64,000 nucleotides of DNA, taken from Kineosporiaceae bacterium (lineage in GTDB: Bacteria; Actinomycetota; Actinomycetes; Actinomycetales; Kineosporiaceae). This document shows, one piece after another, positions 1 to 7,988 of the stretch; within the stretch, counting starts at the first letter, position 1; every line of letters starts with the position of its first letter. Position numbers and translations under genes: made by a program. The DNA is taken from contig JADJPO010000003.1 in assembly GCA_016713225.1 (NCBI GenBank), positions 310,001 through 374,000 on the forward strand. The letters run 5' to 3'. The notes below the pieces were generated by a model. It did no database searches. It was not told the origin of the DNA and saw only the letters and a program-made list of their open reading frames with translations.

Positions 1-834
1 GTCTCGCGGGTCGGCGATGACGACTCGGGGCGGGCGGTCATCGCCTACCTGGCCGATCTCGGGGTCGATGTCACCGGTGTCAGCGTGGCGCTGTCGGGCG
101 AGACCGCACAGTACGTGGCGGTGCTGGACAGTTCCGGTGACCTGGTGCTCGGGGCAGCGGCCATGGACGTCCTGGACGGGCTGGCCCCGGCCGACCTGGA
201 CGCCACCTGGCCGAGCTCGATCGAGCCGAACAGCTGGGTCTTCGCCGACTGCAACCTGCCGATCGACACCCTCGCGCACGCCGTCCGCCGGGGCCGGATC
301 GAAGGCACCAAGCTGGCCGTCGACGCCGTCTCGACCCCGAAGGTGGGGCGGCTGCCGCGCGACCTGACCGGCGTGGAGGTGCTCTTCTGCAACCTGGACG
401 AGGCGCAGGCTCTGGCGATCCATCACGGGTGGCCGCTGACCGGCAACGCGCTCGACCTGGTGGAGTTGCTGCACGATCACGGCGCTGCACACGTGGTGCT
501 GAGCCGGGGGGCCGACGGCCTGGTCATCGGCGACGCCGACGGCATCCGCATGGTGCCGGCGACCGCGGCCTCGGTGTTCGACGTCACCGGCGCGGGGGAC
601 TCCCTGATCGCCGGCACGTTGACCCTGCTGGCCGCCGGCGCCGGCCTGGACGACGCGGTGCTCGCCGGCACGCTGGTCGCTGCGCTCACCGTCGAGAGCC
701 ACTTCAGCGTGCGGCCCGACCTGTCGGCCGACCTGGTGGACGCCGCCGCGTTGCACCGGTTGCGCCGTCCGGGCATGATCGCTGCCTCGCGCGCGTCCGC
801 CGACGATGCCCTCGGCACGCGCGAGTTCAACTGA
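1..834 (+). CDS. psuK: PfkB-family sugar kinase, probable pseudouridine kinase (5' partial)
   Basis: The reading frame is open from the first base, so the start lies upstream; 277 residues are present. It is predicted to phosphorylate pseudouridine to pseudouridine 5'-phosphate in the cytoplasm, feeding the glycosidase encoded next. The C-terminal half holds the PfkB signature DVTGAGDSLIAGTL at about residues 194-207, with the catalytic Asp in GAGD. The N-terminal substrate-lid part is missing. The family alone could mean another ribokinase-like enzyme; the pseudouridine assignment rests mainly on adjacency to psuG, which begins 74 bases downstream in the same direction. Confidence 0.8.
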   Translation, partial: VSRVGDDDSGRAVIAYLADLGVDVTGVSVALSGETAQYVAVLDSSGDLVLGAAAMDVLDGLAPADLDATWPSSIEPNSWVFADCNLPIDTLAHAVRRGRIEGTKLAVDAVSTPKVGRLPRDLTGVEVLFCNLDEAQALAIHHGWPLTGNALDLVELLHDHGAAHVVLSRGADGLVIGDADGIRMVPATAASVFDVTGAGDSLIAGTLTLLAAGAGLDDAVLAGTLVAALTVESHFSVRPDLSADLVDAAALHRLRRPGMIAASRASADDALGTREFN

Positions 835-835
835 G

Positions 836-861
836 CCGGGTGACCTGACGAGTTCACCCGG
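836..861 (+). terminator. Weak hairpin between psuK and psuG
   Basis: An 8-bp perfect stem (CCGGGTGA at 836-843 with TCACCCGG at 854-861) and a 10-nt loop start just after the psuK stop. There is no U tract. It could be a weak terminator or an mRNA-processing or stability element inside the psuKG unit. Confidence 0.3.
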
Positions 862-908
862 GTGGGTAACCCCTGATCGAGCCGAACGGAACGGACGGAT
901 CCGCGCCG

Positions 909-1817
909 ATGCTGCACGTCACACCCGAGGTCGCTGATGCCCTGGCCCAGGGCGGGCCGGTGGTCGCCCTGGAGTCGACCATCGTCACCCACGGCATGCC
1001 CTACCCCGACAACCTGACCACCGCGCAGGGCGTCGAACAGGTCGTGCGCGAGGCGGGCGCCGTCCCGGCAACCATCGCGGTACTGGACGGCGAACTATGC
1101 GTCGGTCTGGACGACGCCGCGCTGGAGCGGCTGGCTGCCGGTGCCGGTTCGGCGGCGATCGCCAAGGCGTCGCGGCGCGACCTGCCGGCGCTGATGGCGG
1201 CCGGGGCCAGCGCGGGGACGACGGTGGCGGCCACCATGTTCCTGGCCCACCGGGCGGGTATCCCGATCTTCGCCACCGGCGGCATCGGCGGGGTGCACCG
1301 TGGCGCGGAGCACACCTTCGACGTCTCGGCCGACCTGGACGAGCTGGGCTCGACCCCCGTGGCCGTGGTGTGTGCCGGGGCCAAGTCGATCCTCGACCTG
1401 CCCAAGACGCTCGAGATGCTGGAGACCTACGGGGTGCCGGTGATCGGGGTCGGTACGGACGAGTTCCCGGCGTTCTTCACCCGCAGCTCCGGGTTGCCGG
1501 TCGACCACCGGGTCGAGGGCGCGAGCGACCTGGCCGCCGTGCTGCGTGAGCATGCTCGGCTCGGACTGCGGGGCGGCGTCCTGGTGGTCAACCCGATCCC
1601 CGAGGCCGACGCGCTCGACCCGGCCGACATCGATGCCCGGATCGCCGAGGCGATCGCGGACGCCGAGCGCGAGGGCATCTCGCGCAAGGAGGTCACGCCC
1701 TATCTGCTGGCCCGGATCAACGACCTCACGGGCGGGCGCAGCCTGGTCGCCAACATCGCGCTGATCCGCCACAACGCCCGGCTGGCCGCCCTGACCGCGG
1801 TGGAGCTCGCGCGCTGA
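909..1817 (+). CDS. psuG: Pseudouridine-5'-phosphate glycosidase
   Basis: A 302-residue protein, the usual family length. PsuG reversibly cleaves the C-C glycosidic bond of pseudouridine 5'-phosphate to uracil and ribose 5-phosphate. Family hallmarks are visible: an N-terminal ALESTIVTHGMPYP segment, ATGGIGGVHRG near residues 121-131, and a GVKS-like CAGAKSILDLPKTLE stretch containing the expected active-site lysine. The ATG at 909 gives the conserved N-terminus. It follows psuK in the same direction, so the two form the standard pseudouridine salvage pair. Confidence 0.93.
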   Translation: MLHVTPEVADALAQGGPVVALESTIVTHGMPYPDNLTTAQGVEQVVREAGAVPATIAVLDGELCVGLDDAALERLAAGAGSAAIAKASRRDLPALMAAGASAGTTVAATMFLAHRAGIPIFATGGIGGVHRGAEHTFDVSADLDELGSTPVAVVCAGAKSILDLPKTLEMLETYGVPVIGVGTDEFPAFFTRSSGLPVDHRVEGASDLAAVLREHARLGLRGGVLVVNPIPEADALDPADIDARIAEAIADAEREGISRKEVTPYLLARINDLTGGRSLVANIALIRHNARLAALTAVELAR

Positions 1818-1823
1818 GATCGG

Positions 1824-4623
1824 GTGTATCCGGACCGTGGTCCGGCTGCTCCTGTCGGTGTGGAACAGACGATCTGGGAACTTCGTGTGCACGGGGTGTC
1901 GAACACCCCGCCGAGTTCCGTGCTGCGCACCTGGTCGCCGGGGGCCGCCGGCGCCGGGGATTCTCTCGCGCACGGGCTGGTGCCTGCCACCCCCGTGCCG
2001 GCCGCCGAACCGGTCCTCGTGCGGGTCGCCGGTGATGCCGTCACCGGCTTCTACCGCCACCCCGACACGGTTCCGCCAGCGTCCACGCTGCCCACGCCGC
2101 CCACGCCGCCGGTTGCGGGCTCGCAGCCCGGTGACGTCCGCGCCGGCACAGCGCGCTACGTCGTCGAGGCGTTCAGCTGGGGGCAGCTGACCTCCGGGCA
2201 ACGCGACCTGGCCGCCAAGGACCTGCGCCGCGCCGGGTGGAGCGCGCTGTTGCCCTTCGCTCTGGTGAACGTCGCGTTGTGGAGCCGGCCGAGAGTCCCG
2301 GGACCGGCTGGTCCAGCGAAGACCGAAGCTCACGGCGATGGCGGCCACGATCAGGGAACGCCGCCGTCCGAGGAGCTTCGCGAGGCGGCCACCACCGCTC
2401 TGCTCGCCTGGACGGTGCGGGCGCTGGCCCTGAGTCTGACCGCCACCCTGTTGATCGCGGTGAGCGCCGCCTCGATGGACCTGGTGGGGTGGCAGTGCGG
2501 CGCCGCCTGCTCTCGGCAGGTGCCGTTCCTGAGCACGGTGTTCACCGACGACTACTTCGCCGTGGGGGAGCACCGGGCACTGCTGATGACCCTGGTGCCG
2601 TTGGCGGTGTTGGCTGCGGTGTGGTGGCTTGCGGGCAAGTCGATCGGCTATGAGTCGGTGGTACCTGCGGCCTCGGTCCGATCCGATCTGGCCGCACGCG
2701 ATGCCGCCGAGCCCGTTGCTGACGAGCCCGTCGAGCGCACCGCCTTCGAGCACGCGTCGTTCTGGAGCGGCGAGGACCAGGTCCGGGCGCTGCGTCGCAT
2801 CCACTTGGGGGCCGGGTTGGGCAGCGTGGCCTTCCTGCTCGCCGCGTGCGTCCGTTCCGATGCGGCCACGTGGTCGGGGCAGGCCTCGGTGCTGTCCCAA
2901 CTCCTGGCCGCGGTGGCGTTGCTCGTGGCGCTCGGCCTGCTCTGGCTCCCCGGTGGTGCGCGTGCGCAACGGGGGCGTGCCCGCTTGGCAGCTGTGGCTC
3001 AGTTGGATCCCTGCCGGGGTGGCGACGGTCTCGGTGTTGCTGGCCGCCCTCGCGGCCCACGCGGCGACGCCGAGCGCCGGGCCGTCGTCCGCGGTCGGTG
3101 CCCAACCCGGTCTCGACGCGAGCGTGCGGGGGCTGTACGCCGTCCAGGTCGTGCTCTTGGGGATCATGGTCGTTCTCACCTGGTGGGAGGCGCACGCCGC
3201 CGGCCGACGCGAGGGACTGGATCAACCGGCGTGGAACGGGTTGGCCACGCCGGTGTTCGCCGGCCTCGGCTGGATCCTGGGCTGGCTCTACAGCATCGCC
3301 GTCCTGTTCGGCGTCCAGGCGTGGCTGGACGGCGGGAGCCGTGGTGCCCGACGCCGACCCGAGTTTCCGGTGACCATGCAGTGGAGCGCGGTCGGGCTCG
3401 CTGTGGGCGCCGTGTTGGCGCTGATCACGGCGGTGGTGGCGGCGATCGCCCTGGCGCGGGTGCGTTCGACGGCTCGGCGCGACCTGCTGTCGAAGGTGCC
3501 CGCCACCAATCGTCACGCTCGAGTCAGAGCGCGGGACGTGGCGGCAGCCCGGGGCCTGCACCGGTTCGTCGGGTTCATCGGCCTCACCGTGTTGGGGTGG
3601 TTCGCCGTCCTGACCGTGCCGGTGATCGTCGCCGGGGCGGCGGTGACGGTCTGCCGGGCGCCGATGACCGTGTGCCAGGCGGTGCCTCGGTGGGGGGTCT
3701 GGTACGACGTGCTGACCTGGTTCGGCTGGCCCGACACCCCGCGGCCCGCGGTGGTGGTGATCGGGGCGAAGCTGGCGGTGCTGCTGCTCGGTGGGCTCAC
3801 GCTGGTGATCGGCCTGACCTACCGCAAGCCGACCTTCCGCCGCTCGCTGGGGGTGCTCTGGGACATCGCCACGTTCTGGCCCCGCGGCGCCCACCCGTTC
3901 GCGCCGCCCTGCTACGCCGAACGTGCTGTGCCGCAACTGGTCACGCGCATCGAGGCGTTCGAGCGGACTCCGATGGTGCTGGCCGGCCACAGCCAGGGGA
4001 GCCTGCTGTGCGCGGCGACCATCGCCCAGCTGTCCCCGCAGCGGCGACAGCATGTCGCCCTGCTCACCATGGGCTCCCAGCTGACTCGGCTCTACGGCCG
4101 CACCTTCCCGGCGTTCTTCGGCCGTGACGCCCGCGAACGCCTGGCCGAGATGCTCGGTGGTGATCGTCGGCACGGGTGGTCCGGAGTGCGCTGGCGCAGC
4201 CTCCACCGCGACACCGACTACCTCGGCTGGCCGATCAGCGGTAGCGCCACGTCCGGCGAGCTCGTCGGTGAGCTGGACGTCGCGATCGGGGGGCGCCCGG
4301 ATGAGGACGCGTTGGGTCGGGTGGTGGATCGCGGCGTGCTCGACCCGTGTGACCTGAACCCGCGACACGGCAGCGGGTTGCGGCCGAACCCACCGGGGGA
4401 GGTGGTGGACCCGCCGATCAGGGGACACAGTGACTATCCGATGAGCCCGACCTTCATCGAGGTGCGCGACGAACTCGTGAAGATGCTGCCGGACGGCGCT
4501 GCGTCGTGGCCGGCCCCGGCCTCCCCGGTGAGGTGGATGGTCCGCGAGGGCCGAGACGTGGCCCTCGCGGCACCCTCAGGAATTCCCGCCCCGGTTCGAG
4601 GCCAACCTCCACCGTTCGGATGA
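1824..4623 (+). CDS. Multi-pass membrane protein with alpha/beta-hydrolase (GHSQG) domain, frameshifted
   Basis: One gene read in two frames. The first frame covers 1824 to about 2955 and begins with a conserved-looking IWELRVHGVSNTP segment followed by hydrophobic helices. The second continues from about 2955 to 4623 with more membrane helices and a serine-hydrolase elbow VLAGHSQGSLL near 3975-4010. Removing one G around 2955 (…CCCCGGTGG…) joins the frames as LWLP-VVRVRNGG. The product would be about 930 residues with at least six transmembrane segments and a C-terminal lipase-like domain. It starts 6 nt after psuG. Substrate is unknown. The start codon (GTG 1824) is uncertain; GTG near 1857 is an alternative. 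The break may be a sequencing error or a real mutation. Confidence 0.65.
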
Positions 4624-4638
4624 TTCACGTGGTGTGCG

Positions 4639-5118
4639 TCACAGTGGCAAGGCCGTCGAGGCCTTGACCGCCTTCATGGTGACCAGGCTCTTCATCGACG
4701 CGACGCCCGGCAGTTCGCCCAGGCGCCGGGTGTAGAGCTGTTGGTAGGCGTCCAGGTCCTTGACGGCGACGGTGAGCAGGTAGTCGGCCTCGCCGGCGAT
4801 GAGATAGCAGGCCAGGACGTCGTCCAGCTCGCTCACGGCCCGCTCGAAGGCCTCGAGGGTCTCCTGGCGCTGCGAGGTCAGGCTGACCATGACCATGACG
4901 TGCAACGAGCGGTGCAGCTTGGCCGCATCGAGCACGGCGGTGTAGCCCGTGATGTAGCCGGCCTGTTCGAGGGCCTTGACCCGGCGCAGGCATGGTGAGG
5001 GCGACAAGCGCACCTGCTTGGCCAACTCGGCATTGGTCAACCGGCCGTCCTGCTGCAGGAGGCGCAGAATGGCGCGGTCGATCTGGTCCAGGCGCGCCAT
5101 CTCGGTTGGCTGCGGCAT
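4639..5118 (-). CDS. Lrp/AsnC-family transcriptional regulator (AldR-like)
   Basis: A 159-residue protein with an N-terminal winged HTH (DRAILRLLQQDGRLTNAELA… about residues 14-60) and a C-terminal RAM/AsnC ligand domain. The ATG at 5118 is chosen over an in-frame start at 5160 because GGGGGG precedes it at good spacing and the family starts there. It is divergent from ald, the layout of AldR in mycobacteria, where alanine-responsive Lrp proteins activate alanine dehydrogenase. By inference it senses alanine or another amino acid and controls ald from the 165-bp shared region. Confidence 0.88.
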   Translation of the reverse strand: MPQPTEMARLDQIDRAILRLLQQDGRLTNAELAKQVRLSPSPCLRRVKALEQAGYITGYTAVLDAAKLHRSLHVMVMVSLTSQRQETLEAFERAVSELDDVLACYLIAGEADYLLTVAVKDLDAYQQLYTRRLGELPGVASMKSLVTMKAVKASTALPL

Positions 5119-5283
5119 GTTCGACCCCCCATATGCAGGATTCGTGGTAGATGATGCCATCCGAGCCGCTGTTGTGGGGTGTCTATGGCACCACCTGCGG
5201 CGGATTCGTCACTAAGCTGCCGCCATCGAAATCTCGGGGTCGAGCAGCGGAGGTCGCTGCACCGGGACGAAAGGATGATCGTC

Positions 5284-6399
5284 ATGAAGGTTGGCGTTCC
5301 TCGCGAGGTCAAGAACCAGGAGTACCGGGTGGGCATCACGCCCGTCGGGGTGGCCGAACTGGTCGCTCACGGGCACGAGGTGCTGATCGAGCGGAACGCC
5401 GGCGTCGGCTCGGCGATCACGGACGCCGACTTCGTGGCGCAGGGCGCGACGATCATCGACTCGGCCGATGACCTGTGGGCTGCCAGCGACATGGTGATGA
5501 AGGTCAAGGAGCCGATCGCGAGTGAGTACCACCGGCTGCGTGAGGGTCTGGTGTTGTACACCTACCTGCACCTGGCCGCCGATCAGCCGCTGACCGAAGA
5601 GCTGATGAAGCGCAAGGTCACCTCCATCGCCTACGAGACGGTGCAGCTGCCCTCGGGTCTGCTGCCGTTGCTCTACCCGATGTCCGAGGTGGCGGGCTGT
5701 CTGGCGCCGCAGGTCGGGGCGCACGCGATGATGAAGGCCTACGGCGGCCAGGGTGTCCTGATGGGCGCCATCGGTGGCGTGGCCAACGCCAAGGTCGTCG
5801 TCCTGGGTGCCGGGGTGGCCGGTCAGAACGCCGCCAACATCGCCCTCGGCATGGGCGCCGAGGTCACCATGCTCGACACCGATCTCGACAAGTTGCGCAT
5901 GAGCTTCTGGCGCTACGACAACCGGGTGCGTCAGATCGCCTCGTCGAAGCTGTCGGTGCGCGAAGAGGTGCTGGGCGCCGACATGGTGATCGGCACCGTG
6001 CTGATCCCGGGTGCCAAGGCGCCCAAGTTGGTCACCGACGACATGGTCAAGGAGATGAAGCCCGGCTCGGTGCTGGTCGACGTCGCCATCGACCAGGGCG
6101 GCTGCTTCGAGGGCTCGCGCCCGACCACGCACGCCGACCCCACCTTCACGGTGCACGACTCGATCTACTACTGCGTCGCGAACATGCCGGGCGCCGTCCC
6201 GAAGACCTCGACCTGGGCGCTGACCAACGCCACCCTCGGGTATGCGGTCCGGCTGGCCGACAAGGGCTGGCGTCAGGCGCTGACCGACGACGCGAGCCTG
6301 GCCAAGGGCCTGAACACCTTTGCCGGCGAGATCACCAACGGCCCGGTCGCCGACGCCTTCGGCCTGACCCACCGCGAGACGGCCGACGTCCTGGCCTGA
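5284..6399 (+). CDS. ald: Alanine dehydrogenase
   Basis: Catalyses NAD-dependent interconversion of L-alanine with pyruvate plus ammonia. The protein is 371 residues, the exact family length when started at ATG 5284 (MKVGVPREVKN). An ATG at 5275 is 9 nt upstream, but the AAAGG motif abuts it and is better spaced for 5284. The Rossmann motif VVLGAGVAGQNAA lies near residues 171-183; MSEVAGCLAPQ, typical of the family, precedes it. It is divergent from an Lrp-type regulator, and alr (alanine racemase) follows, giving an alanine cluster. Confidence 0.96.
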   Translation: MKVGVPREVKNQEYRVGITPVGVAELVAHGHEVLIERNAGVGSAITDADFVAQGATIIDSADDLWAASDMVMKVKEPIASEYHRLREGLVLYTYLHLAADQPLTEELMKRKVTSIAYETVQLPSGLLPLLYPMSEVAGCLAPQVGAHAMMKAYGGQGVLMGAIGGVANAKVVVLGAGVAGQNAANIALGMGAEVTMLDTDLDKLRMSFWRYDNRVRQIASSKLSVREEVLGADMVIGTVLIPGAKAPKLVTDDMVKEMKPGSVLVDVAIDQGGCFEGSRPTTHADPTFTVHDSIYYCVANMPGAVPKTSTWALTNATLGYAVRLADKGWRQALTDDASLAKGLNTFAGEITNGPVADAFGLTHRETADVLA

Positions 6400-6425
6400 C
6401 CCACCCCCGACCACCTGAACCACGA

Positions 6426-6528
6426 AACCTGCTCATGCTCCGCGGGTGACTCTCGATGCTCCGCTGAGACGCGTCACAGGCGTTCGCTGCGGAGCATGAC
6501 GCGGGCCGCTGCGGAGCATGAGCAGGTT
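6426..6528. repeat. Nested inverted repeat between ald and alr
   Basis: Outer arms are perfect 18-mers: AACCTGCTCATGCTCCGC at 6426-6443 and its reverse complement at 6511-6528. Inside lie a second pair of the 9-mer ATGCTCCGC (6456-6464) and GCGGAGCAT (6489-6497). The unit ATGCTCCGC thus occurs four times, twice on each strand. It could fold as a cruciform or long hairpin terminating ald, or bind a dimeric regulator of alr, whose promoter begins 15 nt later. Confidence 0.7.
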
Positions 6529-6542
6529 GGTGATCGCGGTTA

Positions 6543-6548
6543 TAGGCT
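6543..6548 (+). promoter_or_regulatory. Leaderless -10 hexamer of alr
   Basis: TAGGCT (within TATAGGCT) lies 7 nt before GTG 6556, the distance at which transcription would begin at the start codon. No Shine-Dalgarno sequence is visible. Confidence 0.6.
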
Positions 6549-6555
6549 CGCTCGG

Positions 6556-7722
6556 GTGAGCGGAGTGGCGGCTCGGCGTGACGAGTCCTGTTGGGTCGAG
6601 GTGGATCTCGACGCGATTCGGGGCAACGTCGCCATCGCTCGACGGGTGAGTGGCACCGCGGTGATGGCGGTGGTCAAGGCCGACGGGTACGGGCATGGCG
6701 CCGTGCCGGTGGCACGGGCTGCGCTGGACGGCGGGGCCACCTGGCTCGGGGTCGCCCGGGCCGGTGAGGCGTTGCAGCTGCGCGCGGCCGGCATCGAGAC
6801 GCCCCTCCTCATGCTGGGCTACACCCCGCCCGGGGCGATGACCGAGCTCGTGGCGGCGGACGTGAGCCTCACCATCTGGACGACGGCCCACCTCGAGCAG
6901 GCCTCGGCAGCAGCGGCAACGGCGCGTCGTCCGGCGTCGGTGCACCTCAAGATCGACACGGGGATGACCCGGGTCGGCGTGCGACCCGAGGATGCCCGGG
7001 CCTTGGCGACGCAGCTCGTGACGTCCGAAGACGTGGTGCTGCAGGGGATCTTCACCCATTTCGCCTGCGCCGACGAGCCGGATCCGAGCGCCGGCGTGAC
7101 AGCGGGCCAGCAGCAGCGATTCGCGGCCACGCTGACCAGCGTGGCCCCGGTGTTCGCCGAGCTGGACGCCGCGGGGCGGCCGCGGCCGCTGGTGCACGCG
7201 GCGAACTCGGCGGCGACGTTCGCCGTACCGGAGGCCGCCCACGACCTGGTGCGCTTCGGGATCGCGATGTACGGCCTCTCGCCGGGGGAGGCGGTGCGCC
7301 TACCCGACGGCGTGCGTCCGGCCCTGCGCTGGTCGACGGTGCTGGCCCGGGTCGAGCAGGTACCGCCGGGGGAGGGGGTCAGCTACGGCCACCGCTATCA
7401 CACGACTGCTCGCCAGCGCATCGGGACCATCCCGGTGGGGTATGCCGACGGCTGGCGGCGGGTCGACGGCAACGAAGTGCTCGTCGGGGGGCGCCGGGTG
7501 CCGGTACTCGGCCGGGTCTGCATGGACCAGTGCATGATCGACCTGGACGGCGTGCCCGAGGCCGAGATCGGCGACGAGGTGGTGCTGATCGGCTCTCAGG
7601 ACGGCGCCGGCGGAACCGACCGGATCACCGCAGACGACGTCGCCGCGCGCTGGGGCACCATCGGTTACGAGGTGGTCTGCGGCATCGGACGCCGGGTGCC
7701 GCGGTTCTCCGACCATGCCTGA
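6556..7722 (+). CDS. alr: Alanine racemase
   Basis: PLP-dependent racemisation of L- to D-alanine for peptidoglycan. Started at GTG 6556 it is 388 residues. The PLP-binding lysine sits at residue 41 in VMAVVKADGYGHG, and the second catalytic base, a tyrosine, is in GEGVSYGHRY. MDQCMIDL near residue 320 is also typical. The start is chosen because a TAGGCT -10 lies 7 nt upstream and the family begins a few residues before WVEVDLDAI; an upstream in-frame ATG at 6496 lies inside the inverted repeat and is unlikely. Downstream is a long hairpin before ftsK. Confidence 0.95.
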   Translation: MSGVAARRDESCWVEVDLDAIRGNVAIARRVSGTAVMAVVKADGYGHGAVPVARAALDGGATWLGVARAGEALQLRAAGIETPLLMLGYTPPGAMTELVAADVSLTIWTTAHLEQASAAAATARRPASVHLKIDTGMTRVGVRPEDARALATQLVTSEDVVLQGIFTHFACADEPDPSAGVTAGQQQRFAATLTSVAPVFAELDAAGRPRPLVHAANSAATFAVPEAAHDLVRFGIAMYGLSPGEAVRLPDGVRPALRWSTVLARVEQVPPGEGVSYGHRYHTTARQRIGTIPVGYADGWRRVDGNEVLVGGRRVPVLGRVCMDQCMIDLDGVPEAEIGDEVVLIGSQDGAGGTDRITADDVAARWGTIGYEVVCGIGRRVPRFSDHA

Positions 7723-7835
7723 TTCATCCCCGATTCGTCCCTGATCCGTCGCTATCCGTCCCCGAGCCGTCTCCTGTGCGCCGAGCCGCCCCCTCCCTGG
7801 TCCTGAGCCGACCTCCCTGGTCCTGAGTAACCGTC

Positions 7836-7904
7836 CATGATCGCCGTTGGATCGCAGTTTGCTCCGCCTGACCCGGAGCAAACTGCGATCCAACAGTGAT
7901 CATG
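7836..7904. terminator. Long hairpin between alr and ftsK
   Basis: Perfect 20-bp arms (7847-7866 and 7874-7893) with a 7-nt loop CCTGACC extend outward to 31 bp with only two non-Watson-Crick positions, ending in CATGATC / GATCATG. There is no U tract, as is common for actinobacterial terminators. Two copies of a 16-bp direct repeat, CCTCCCTGGTCCTGAG (7792-7807 and 7812-7827), lie just upstream. Confidence 0.65.
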
Positions 7905-7975
7905 AAAGGAGTGGCGTGACAGGTGTGACCACTGGGACAGGCGTGGCGCTCCGCCGTTCAGGGGGTGTCGTCACG

Positions 7976-7981
7976 TAGCCT
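7976..7981 (+). promoter_or_regulatory. Leaderless -10 hexamer of ftsK
   Basis: TAGCCT ends 7 nt before ATG 7989, matching the spacing seen before alr and rimO. Confidence 0.5.
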
Positions 7982-7988
7982 CGCGACC

